Positions 31,206-37,804 of a DNA stretch of 37,804 nucleotides are shown piece by piece. The notes beneath the pieces were generated by a model. It was not told the DNA's origin. It worked only from the letters and a program-made list of their open reading frames with translations, and made no database searches. The position numbers and the translations under genes are program-made. Each line of letters opens with the position of its first letter. Positions within the stretch are counted from its first letter, which is position 1. Origin of the DNA: Micromonospora sicca (lineage in GTDB: Bacteria > Actinomycetota > Actinomycetes > Mycobacteriales > Micromonosporaceae); assembly GCF_003172935.1 (NCBI RefSeq), contig NZ_QGKS01000232.1:1-37804 (forward strand). Reading direction: 5' to 3'.

Positions 31206-31697
31206 GTGAGCATCTCGTGGGCCGATTCGTACGTGGGGCAACTTCGCGCCCTGGCCGGTGACCGCATCCTGATGTTCGTCGGCGCCCGCGCGATCGTCCG
31301 GGACAACGCCGCCCGGGTGCTGCTGATCCAGCGCTCGGACAACGGCCAGTGGGCGATGCCGGCCGGCGCCATGGAGCTGGGCGAGTCGATCGCCGACTGC
31401 GCCGTCCGCGAGGTACGCGAGGAGACCGGGCTGCGTGCCCTGCGGGTCAGCGCATTCGCCCTCTACACCGGCCCGGACCGCACCCACACCAACATGTACG
31501 GCCACACGTACCAGATCTTCACCACCGCGTTCCGGGTGGAGGAGTGGGACGGCGAGCTGACCCGGATGACCGACGAGACGACGGACGCCGGCTTCTTCCA
31601 CCGGGAGGAGCTTCCGGCCCCGCTCTCCGCCAGCGTCACGGAAACCCTCGCCGACCTCGACGTCTTCGAACAGACCAACCGCCTCATCCTCAAGTAA
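31206..31697 (+). CDS. NUDIX hydrolase
   Basis: A 163-residue hydrolase with a complete NUDIX box, GAMELGESIADCAVREVREETGL (G-x5-E-x7-REVxEExGL) near residues 57-79, read as two adjoining parts. It cleaves nucleoside diphosphates linked to another moiety. VGARAIVRDNAARVLLIQRSDNGQWAMP is the leading strand. GTG 31206 begins SISWADSYVGQLRALAGD, common in the actinobacterial subgroup. It ends 10 bases from the end of the convergent exporter gene. Confidence 0.93.
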   Translation: MSISWADSYVGQLRALAGDRILMFVGARAIVRDNAARVLLIQRSDNGQWAMPAGAMELGESIADCAVREVREETGLRALRVSAFALYTGPDRTHTNMYGHTYQIFTTAFRVEEWDGELTRMTDETTDAGFFHREELPAPLSASVTETLADLDVFEQTNRLILK

Positions 31698-31707
31698 CCC
31701 CCGCGGG

Positions 31708-33384
31708 TCAGAGCAGGGTCTGGGACTTGGCCTCCATCTCGGCGGCGGCCTCCTCCTTCGACTCCTTGGGCAGGGGCTTGCCGCCGGGGGCGGCGGCCTT
31801 GCCGCCGAGCGGGTCGGCGCCGCCGGTGGCGCCCTGCGGGCCGGTGCCGCGCAGCTGGTCGTCGGGCAGGGCCAGGGTGACCAGCACGGCGAGGATGGCG
31901 ATCAGCCCGGTGGTCAGGAAGACCAGGTGCAGGGAGTCGACGAACGCGCCCTGGATCGCGGCGCGGACCGGGCCGGGCAGGGCGAGGATGGTCGCCGGGT
32001 CGTTGATCGAGATGTTGGCGCCGCCCCTGGCCGCCACCGCGGCCCGCTGGTCCGGCGGGAGCTGCGCGATCGCCGTCGGCAGCCGGTCGCCGAGGTGGCG
32101 GGTGAGCTGCGACGACAGCACCGTGCCGAGGATGGCCACCCCGAACGACCCGCCCAGCGACCGGAAGAACGTCGCCGAGGAGGTACCGGCCCCCAGGTCC
32201 CGGACGTCCACCGCGTTCTGCACGGCCAGGATCAGCGACTGCATGCAGAGGCCCAGCCCGACGCCGATCACCACCATGAACCCGAACGCGATCCAGAGCG
32301 AGGTGGCCACCTGGAGCCGGGTGAAGAGCAGCATGCCGGTGAGCAGCACCGCCGAGCCCGCCACCGGGAACCACTTGTACCGCCCGATCCGGCTCATCGC
32401 CCGACCGGTCAGCACCGAGGTGACGATGATGCCCGCCATCATCGGCAGCATCAGCAGACCGCTGCTGGTCGGCGAGGCGCCCTTGACGATCTGCAGGTAG
32501 AGCGGGATGAAGATGATCGACCCGAACATCACCAGACCGAGCACGAAACCCGCCGAGTTGGCCAGCGCGAACGTCCTGCTGCGGAACAGCCGCAGCGGCA
32601 GGATCGGCTCGGCGACCCGGGCCTCCTGGACCACGAAGAGCACCCCGAGCACCGCGCCCGCCACGAAGAGCCCGATGATCACGCCCGAGTCCCAGGCGTA
32701 CTCGTTGCCGCCCCAGCTCAGCGCGAGCAGCAGGCTGCTCACCCCGGCCACCAGCAGCGCCGCGCCGAGCCAGTCGATGGCGTGCTCCCGCCGCTGGAAC
32801 GGGATCAGCCGCATGACGTGGTAGCAGACCACGATCGCCAGGATCGCCAGCGGCACGTTGATGTAGAAGATCCACCGCCAGTTGGTCTCCGCGAAGTACC
32901 CGCCGACCAACGGCCCGGCCACCGACGACAGCCCGAAGACCGCGCCGAAGAGCCCCTGGTAGCGGCCCCGCTCCCGGGGCGACACCACGTCCGAGATGAT
33001 GGTGAACGCCAGCGTCAACAGGCCACCCGCACCCAGCCCCTGCACGCCCCGGGTGACGATCAGCTGGGTCATGTTCTGCGACAGGCCGGCCAGCAGCGAG
33101 CCCAGCAGGAACGTGCCGATCGAGAAGAGGAAGACCGGCCGGCGCCCGTACAGGTCGGCCATCTTGCCGTACAGCGGGGTCGAGGCGGTGGAGGCGAGCA
33201 GGTACGCGGTCACCACCCACGAGTAGTGGTTGATCCCGCCCAGCTCGCCGACGATGGTGGGCAGGGCCGTGCCGACGATGGTCTGGTCCAGCGCGGCCAG
33301 CAGCATCCCGGTCATCAGGCCGAACATCAGCAGGCGGATCTGGCGGGCGTGCAGCACGGGCCGGGCGTGAGCTTCCGTCGTCAT
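31708..33384 (-). CDS. MFS multidrug exporter (DHA2, EmrB/QacA-type)
   Basis: A 558-residue membrane protein of the 14-helix DHA2 family. The start RLLMFGLMTGMLLAALDQTIVGTALPTIVGELGG has the LDxTIVxxALP signature of helix 1. GKMADLYGRRPVF is the loop 2-3 motif, and GLFGAVFGLSSVAGPLVGG is motif C of drug exporters. A long C-terminal cytoplasmic tail is rich in Gly/Lys/Glu. It exports drugs or metabolites using protons. No regulator is adjacent. ATG 33384 has GAAGGCGGG before it. Confidence 0.94.
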   Translation of the reverse strand: MTTEAHARPVLHARQIRLLMFGLMTGMLLAALDQTIVGTALPTIVGELGGINHYSWVVTAYLLASTASTPLYGKMADLYGRRPVFLFSIGTFLLGSLLAGLSQNMTQLIVTRGVQGLGAGGLLTLAFTIISDVVSPRERGRYQGLFGAVFGLSSVAGPLVGGYFAETNWRWIFYINVPLAILAIVVCYHVMRLIPFQRREHAIDWLGAALLVAGVSSLLLALSWGGNEYAWDSGVIIGLFVAGAVLGVLFVVQEARVAEPILPLRLFRSRTFALANSAGFVLGLVMFGSIIFIPLYLQIVKGASPTSSGLLMLPMMAGIIVTSVLTGRAMSRIGRYKWFPVAGSAVLLTGMLLFTRLQVATSLWIAFGFMVVIGVGLGLCMQSLILAVQNAVDVRDLGAGTSSATFFRSLGGSFGVAILGTVLSSQLTRHLGDRLPTAIAQLPPDQRAAVAARGGANISINDPATILALPGPVRAAIQGAFVDSLHLVFLTTGLIAILAVLVTLALPDDQLRGTGPQGATGGADPLGGKAAAPGGKPLPKESKEEAAAEMEAKSQTLL

Positions 33385-33442
33385 CCCGCCTTCTTTCCCG
33401 CGCCTCGCGGAACATGCCCGGACGGCGGGGGAAATCAGCAGG

Positions 33443-33991
33443 TCAGTGCCGGCCCTCGGCGAACTCCTCGACGATCTTGCCGCAGAAGGCGGGGAGATCG
33501 TCGGGCTTGCGGCTGCTGACCAGGCCGTGGTCGGTCACCACCTGTTCGTCGACCCAGGTGGCGCCGGCGTTGGTCAGGTCGGTGCGCAGGCTGGGCCAGG
33601 AGGTCAACCGGCGACCGCGCACCACGTTCGCCTCGATCAACGTCCACGGTCCGTGGCAGATCACACCGACCGGCTTGCCGGCGTCGAAGAACGCCCGCAC
33701 GAACCGCACCGCGTCCGCGTCGGTCCGCAGGAAGTCCGGGTTGGCCACCCCGCCGGGCAGCACCAGCCCGTCGTACGCCCCGGCGTCCGCCGCGGCCGCC
33801 GTCACGTCCACGTCGTACGTCCTGCCCTGGTCGAGGTGGTTGAAGGACTGGATCGAGCCGGGCTTGAGCGAGACCAGCTCGACCCGGGCGCCCGCGTTCT
33901 CGACCGCCTCGCGCGGCTTGACGTACTCGACCTCCTCGACGCCGTCGGCGGCCAGGAAGGCGATCCGCTTGCCCTGCAGTGTCGCTGCCAT
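33443..33991 (-). CDS. DJ-1/PfpI-family protein (YhbO/PfpI-like)
   Basis: A 182-residue protein with the type-1 glutamine amidotransferase-like fold. The acid site lies in GVEEVEYVKPREAVENAG, and the nucleophile elbow is VGVICHGPWTLIEA (Cys112-His113-Gly). YDGLVLPGGVANPDFLRTD is the conserved strand-loop. Members act as proteases, deglycases or stress proteins; which applies here is unclear. ATG 33991 with GAGGAGA is chosen; a longer upstream frame overlaps the next gene and is not family-like. Divergent from the hldE-like gene. Confidence 0.93.
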   Translation of the reverse strand: MAATLQGKRIAFLAADGVEEVEYVKPREAVENAGARVELVSLKPGSIQSFNHLDQGRTYDVDVTAAAADAGAYDGLVLPGGVANPDFLRTDADAVRFVRAFFDAGKPVGVICHGPWTLIEANVVRGRRLTSWPSLRTDLTNAGATWVDEQVVTDHGLVSSRKPDDLPAFCGKIVEEFAEGRH

Positions 33992-34142
33992 GTCGGTTCT
34001 CCTCTCGGGGTACCCGGAATCCCTTCCCGGGCCCGGGTGCCCGAAACGCGGCCGACGCAGGTCCCCCCAAACGGCGCGTCGGAGCCGTCCGGCGGCGGCC
34101 GACCCAGGTTTGAGCGGCAGGCCTACGGGGACCCCGGAAGGC

Positions 34143-36077
34143 ATGGCAGGAGCAGCAGCGGAAGAGCGCCGGCTGGCCACTGTGGTGGCGGACTGGCAGG
34201 GGCGTCCCGTGCTGGTGGTCGGCGACGCCATGCTGGACGAGTGGCGGTTCGCGGAGTCCGAGCGGCTCTGCCGCGAGGCGCCCGCGCCGGTCCTCACCCT
34301 GCGGCGGCGCCTCTCCGCGGCCGGTGGAGCGGCGAACACGGCGGTGAACCTCGCCACCCTGGGCGGCCGGGCCGTGCTGGTGGCCCCGGTCGGCGCCGAC
34401 GTGGCCGGTGACGAGCTGCACGACTGCCTCGACCGCGCGGGCGTCTGGGACCGGACGGTCAACCAGCCCGGCCGGCCGACCCCGGTGAAGCGGCGGATGC
34501 TCGCCGGTAACCAGATCCTGCTGCGCGAGGACTCCGGCGACCCGGACGACGCGCTCGACGACGACGGCGTGGCGCGGCTGCTCACCGCGCTCGACTGCGC
34601 GACCGAGGAGCTGAAGGCCGCCGCGGGCGGCCGACCGCCGACCCTGGTGGTCTGCGACTACGGGCTGGGCGCGCTGCCGGCGGCGGTGCGCGCCTGGCTG
34701 GTGGCCAACCGGGACCGCTACGCCACCGTGGCCCTCGACGCGCACGACCTGGCCGACTGGCGCGGCCTCAACCCGACGGTGGTGACCCCGAGCTTCGCCG
34801 AGGCGGCCCGGCTGCTGGCCCGCGCCGCGGTCGGCTTCAACGCCGACCCGCGCCCCGCCCCCCGGGAGCACGCCGGCCCCGAACTGCACCTGGACCACCC
34901 GGTCGACGACCCGGCGGACGGCCCCTCCGAGCTCAGCGTCGGCACAGCCCCCGGCGCGGGCGAACGCCCGACCGGCACCCGGTCGGCGGACGCCCACCCG
35001 CGCGCGGCGGACCGGGGCGCGAACTTCGGCCCGGCCGGACGGCGCGGGGGCGGCGGGCCGACCGGGGAGCCGACGCCCGGCGAGGACCGGGTGGCGATGA
35101 CCGGCGACGGGCTCAGCGTGACCGGCACCGGTGTCACCGTTAACGCGGCAGCCGGCGAGGGGGTCGACCGGGCGGTGCTGGCCGAGTCACGCCTGGCCGA
35201 GCTGCGCGCGCACACCGGCGCCGACGTGGTGGCGGTGACCCTGGACACCGAGGGTGCGGTGGTCGGCGGGGCCGACGGGGAGCCCCGACGCAGCCACAGC
35301 ACCCCGGTACCGGCCAGCCACGCGGTCGGCGCCGGGGACGCGTACCTGGCGGCGATGACGCTGGCGCTGGCGGCCGAAGCGACGCTGCCCACCGCCGCCC
35401 AGCTCGCCCAGCTCGCCGCGACCATCACGGTCTCCGACACCGGCACCTGCGTGTGCCGGCGGGAGGACCTGCTGGAAGCGCTGGGCGCCGGGCGGGACGA
35501 GACCGGCCACCCGACCCTGGTCGGCGCCGACGAGCTGGCCTCGATCGTCGAGGACCACCGGCGCTCCGGCCGCTCGGTGGTCTTCACCAACGGGTGCTTC
35601 GACGTGCTGCACCCGGGGCACGTCCGCTACCTGACCCAGGCCCGCGCGCTGGGCGATCTCCTGGTCGTGGCGGTCAACTCGGACGGCAGCGTACGCCGGC
35701 TCAAGGGGCCGGACCGGCCGGTGAACCCGGTCGAGGACCGGACCGCGCTGCTCGCCGCCCTGGAGTGCGTCGACCACGTGGTGGTCTTCGAGGAGGACTC
35801 GCCGGCGCCGCTGATCGAGGCGGTCCGCCCGGACGTCTACGTCAAGGGCGGCGACTACCCGCCGGAGATGGTGCCGGAGGCGCCGCTGGTCCGCCGGCTG
35901 GGCGGCCAGGTGCGCACCCTCGGCTACGTGCCGGACCGGTCCACCTCGGCGATCATCGACCGGATCCGGGCGCAGTCGGCCACCGGCAACGGCGCCGCGG
36001 CGCAGTCCGTCAGCGGCAACGGCGCCGCGCCGCAGCCCTCGACCGTCACCGACGGCGCGCCCGGCAGGCGGACGTGA
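34143..36077 (+). CDS. hldE: HldE-like bifunctional sugar kinase/nucleotidyltransferase with an internal insert
   Basis: A 644-residue fusion. Residues about 10-445 form a PfkB/ribokinase domain (VLVVGDAMLDEWRF; SAAGGAANTAVNLATLGG; catalytic GAGDAYLAAMTLAL near 397-410). Residues about 470-620 form a nucleotidyltransferase (FTNGCFDVLHPGHVRYLTQARALGD with the HxGH site). HldE phosphorylates D-glycero-beta-D-manno-heptose-7-phosphate at C1, then adds a nucleotide to give NDP-heptose. The kinase is interrupted at about 230-343 by a Gly/Pro/Asp-rich, probably unstructured insert, so the protein is longer than the usual ~480 residues. ATG 34143. The stop overlaps the next gene (GTGA); both and the GT9 gene suggest a heptose-containing glycan pathway. 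Confidence 0.85.
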   Translation: MAGAAAEERRLATVVADWQGRPVLVVGDAMLDEWRFAESERLCREAPAPVLTLRRRLSAAGGAANTAVNLATLGGRAVLVAPVGADVAGDELHDCLDRAGVWDRTVNQPGRPTPVKRRMLAGNQILLREDSGDPDDALDDDGVARLLTALDCATEELKAAAGGRPPTLVVCDYGLGALPAAVRAWLVANRDRYATVALDAHDLADWRGLNPTVVTPSFAEAARLLARAAVGFNADPRPAPREHAGPELHLDHPVDDPADGPSELSVGTAPGAGERPTGTRSADAHPRAADRGANFGPAGRRGGGGPTGEPTPGEDRVAMTGDGLSVTGTGVTVNAAAGEGVDRAVLAESRLAELRAHTGADVVAVTLDTEGAVVGGADGEPRRSHSTPVPASHAVGAGDAYLAAMTLALAAEATLPTAAQLAQLAATITVSDTGTCVCRREDLLEALGAGRDETGHPTLVGADELASIVEDHRRSGRSVVFTNGCFDVLHPGHVRYLTQARALGDLLVVAVNSDGSVRRLKGPDRPVNPVEDRTALLAALECVDHVVVFEEDSPAPLIEAVRPDVYVKGGDYPPEMVPEAPLVRRLGGQVRTLGYVPDRSTSAIIDRIRAQSATGNGAAAQSVSGNGAAPQPSTVTDGAPGRRT

Positions 36078-36952
36078 ACCGACCGCTCGACCTCGGCGCG
36101 CCCGCGGAGTTCCGCCGGCAGCGGCAGCTCGACGTGCTGATCCCCACCCGCAACCGCCCGGCCGAGCTGGCGGTCACTCTCTCCGGGCTGGCCGCCCAGG
36201 AGGGCGTACCCGACTTCGGGGTGGTGGTCAGCGACCAGTCCGACGACGAGGCCGCGTACCTCCACCCGGCGGCGGCCACCATGGTCCGGGCGCTGCGCCA
36301 CCGGGGCCACCCGGTGCTGCTGACCCGCCGGCTACCCCGGCGCGGGCTGGCCGAACATCGCGCCTACCTGCTGGACCGGTCCGTCGCCCGGTACGTCCTC
36401 TGCCTCGACGACGACGTCTGGCTGGAGCCGGGCACGCTGTCCCGGCTGGTCACCGCGATCCGCGAGCTGGGCTGCGGATTCGTCGGCAATGCGGTGCACG
36501 GCCTGTCCTACGCCGACGACGTGCGGCCGGACACGCACGGGCACTACGAGGAGTGGCAGGGCACCCCGACCCCGGAGCGGGTACGCCCCGGCACGCCGGC
36601 CTGGGACCGGGCGCAGATCCACCCGGCGGCGAACCTGCTGCACGTCACCGAGAAGCTGCGGCTGCCGGCGGGCGCGTGGCGCGCGTACAAGATCTCCTGG
36701 ATCGGCGGCTGCGTGCTCTACGACCGGGCGAAGCTGGTCGACGCCGGTGGCTTCGAGTTCTGGCGGCGGCTGCCCGAGCGGCACCAGGGCGAGGACGTGG
36801 CCGCGCAGCTCGCGGTGATGGCCCGGCACGGCGGCGCGGGTGTGCTGCCCAGCGGGGCGTACCACCTGGAGACGCCGACCACGGTGACCGAGCGGGACGT
36901 GGAGGCCTGGGAGGTCGTCCTCACCGAGTCCGACACCCCGCAGCCCGCCTGA
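36074..36952 (+). CDS. Family 2 glycosyltransferase
   Basis: A 292-residue GT-A enzyme. The start is DVLIPTRNRPAELAVTLSGLAAQ. The metal site is YVLCLDDDVWLEPGTL (DDD near residues 115-118). SWIGGCVLYDRAKLVDAGGFEFWRRLPERHQGEDVAAQLAVMARHGG is the acceptor and ED segment. It moves a sugar from a nucleotide donor to an unknown acceptor. It is coupled to the hldE-like gene by a 4-base overlap and faces the GT9 gene tail to tail. Confidence 0.93.
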   Translation: MNRPLDLGAPAEFRRQRQLDVLIPTRNRPAELAVTLSGLAAQEGVPDFGVVVSDQSDDEAAYLHPAAATMVRALRHRGHPVLLTRRLPRRGLAEHRAYLLDRSVARYVLCLDDDVWLEPGTLSRLVTAIRELGCGFVGNAVHGLSYADDVRPDTHGHYEEWQGTPTPERVRPGTPAWDRAQIHPAANLLHVTEKLRLPAGAWRAYKISWIGGCVLYDRAKLVDAGGFEFWRRLPERHQGEDVAAQLAVMARHGGAGVLPSGAYHLETPTTVTERDVEAWEVVLTESDTPQPA

Positions 36953-36960
36953 GCGCCCGA

Positions 36961-37804
36961 TCAGCCGCGAAGCAGTTCGCGGGCCGCCTCGACCACCTCG
37001 ACCGTGGGCACGTCGGCGACGAAGGAGTCCCGGTGCGGGCAGTCGCCGTCGCCGGGGCGGTGCGGGTAGATATCCCGGGTGCAGTCCATGCCGCAGACCG
37101 GGCACTGCGTCGTCCAGGAGGCGATCGGCCGGTGCCGGGCGCGCAGCGGGGTGGCCCCGTTGATCAGGTTGCCGATCCAGTAGACGCCGACCGTCGGGGT
37201 GCCGACGGCGGCGGCCAGGTGCAGCGGGCCGGTGTCGTTGGAGACCATCAGCGCGCAACCGGCGTAGCAGGCGGCCAGCCCGCCGAGGCTGAGCGTGCCG
37301 ACCTGCGGGCGTACCGGCACCCCGGCCGCCGCGACCACCGCCTCGACCACCTCTCGCTCGGCGGGCGTGCCGGTGACCAGCACCTCGTACCCGTCGCCGA
37401 CCAGGGCGCGGGCGACCTCGCCGAACCGCTCCGACGGCCAGCGCCGCCGGGTGTCGGTGGCCCCCGGATGCAGCGCCACCCGGGGCTGCCGCGGCTCGCC
37501 GAGCACCCGCCGGGCCTCCGCGCGGTCCGCCTCGGTCACCGCGAGGGCCGGGACGATCGTGGTGGCCGGCGCCCCCACCAGGGCGGCGACCTCCAGGTAG
37601 CGGATCACCTCGTGCTGGTAGTAGACGTACCGGATCCAGCGGTCCAGCGGCGGGGCGTCCTCGGCGCGCGGCCCGGCGGTGACCCGGGCGCCCAGCCCGG
37701 CGACGAGTGGATTGGAGTTGCGGCCGCCGCCGTGCAGCTGCAACGCCAGATCGAAGCGTTCGTCGCGGGCCGCGGCGAGGAAGTCGTCCAGGGCGGGGCC
37801 GGCT
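36961..37804 (-). CDS. Family 9 (heptosyltransferase-like) glycosyltransferase, 5' end outside the window
   Basis: 281 codons of the reverse strand, open to the window edge. FDLALQLHGGGRNSNPLV and PRVALHPGATDTRRRWPSERFGEVARALVGDGYEVLVTGTPAE are GT9 motifs. LSLGGLAACYAGCALMVSNDTGPLHLAAAVGTPTVGVYW is the donor-binding site. CPVCGMDCTRD with CPHR is a cysteine cluster seen in some members. GT9 enzymes transfer heptose or related sugars. With the HldE-like and GT2 genes it forms the left part of a glycan cluster that continues right of the window. The start lies outside. Confidence 0.93.
   Translation of the reverse strand, partial: AGPALDDFLAAARDERFDLALQLHGGGRNSNPLVAGLGARVTAGPRAEDAPPLDRWIRYVYYQHEVIRYLEVAALVGAPATTIVPALAVTEADRAEARRVLGEPRQPRVALHPGATDTRRRWPSERFGEVARALVGDGYEVLVTGTPAEREVVEAVVAAAGVPVRPQVGTLSLGGLAACYAGCALMVSNDTGPLHLAAAVGTPTVGVYWIGNLINGATPLRARHRPIASWTTQCPVCGMDCTRDIYPHRPGDGDCPHRDSFVADVPTVEVVEAARELLRG

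Noticed and set aside
32000..33519. Long forward frame opposite the DHA2 exporter
   Set aside because: Composition of a mirror frame (Arg/His/Asp/Gln-rich); the exporter on the reverse strand has clear signatures.
1..37804. CRISPR array, rRNA or tRNA genes, phage structural genes
   Set aside because: None seen on either strand; repeats found are pairs, not regular arrays.

Overview
The window is very GC-rich, with mostly GTG/ATG starts and gene families typical of high-GC Gram-positive bacteria: a bacterial XPB helicase with its helicase-associated partner, an ECF41 (SigJ-type) sigma factor, a Ku plus split LigD repair locus, TIGR03089 and SCO6745-type proteins, small GntR and DivIVA-domain genes, and an L,D-transpeptidase. 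Together these point to an actinomycete, most likely a Micromonosporaceae member such as Micromonospora. That placement is inference from gene content, not a database match.

Layout. Bases 1-1138 hold the 5' part of a TnpB-type transposon nuclease that runs off the left edge. Bases 1203-7459 are a conserved DNA-repair/envelope block: HAD phosphatase, helicase-associated protein, small membrane protein, L,D-transpeptidase lipoprotein and XPB helicase. Bases 7460 to about 14800 are an accessory region. The XPB 3' end occurs three times here: in the intact gene (stop at 7459), in a ~42-bp scrap (stop at 8525), and in a 715-bp frameshifted pseudogene (stop at 10999). A truncated HicB plus a HicAB toxin-antitoxin pair lies between copies 1 and 2. 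An ECF41 sigma factor with its CxxC carboxymuconolactone-decarboxylase partner lies between copies 2 and 3. Next come decayed DNA, a lipoprotein gene broken by an amber codon, an acetyltransferase and more gene-poor DNA.

Bases 14816-16961 carry a small GntR regulator divergent from a DivIVA-domain/small-protein operon, a tiny basic ORF and a GNAT acetyltransferase. Bases 16979-19847 look like a second insertion: a GlcG-like gene, an MFS transporter and a TetR regulator with matching palindromic operators. They are flanked by a decayed and an intact copy of the 3' end of the same GNAT gene. Bases 19851-37804 are denser, ordinary chromosome: TIGR03089 protein; LigD polymerase and ligase as separate overlapping genes facing Ku; PPOX-fold protein; FKBP isomerase; SCO6745-type and YciI-like proteins; HAD phosphatase; quinone-oxidoreductase-like protein; acyl-CoA synthetase; NUDIX hydrolase; EmrB/QacA-type exporter; DJ-1/PfpI protein. 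The right end starts a heptose/glycan cluster: HldE-like kinase-nucleotidyltransferase, GT2 and GT9 glycosyltransferases.

The strongest unusual signal is the repeated gain of cargo directly downstream of XPB, each block ending in another XPB tail. A GNAT 3'-end duplication flanks a second cargo in the same way. No integrase is visible in the window, so the mechanism is open.
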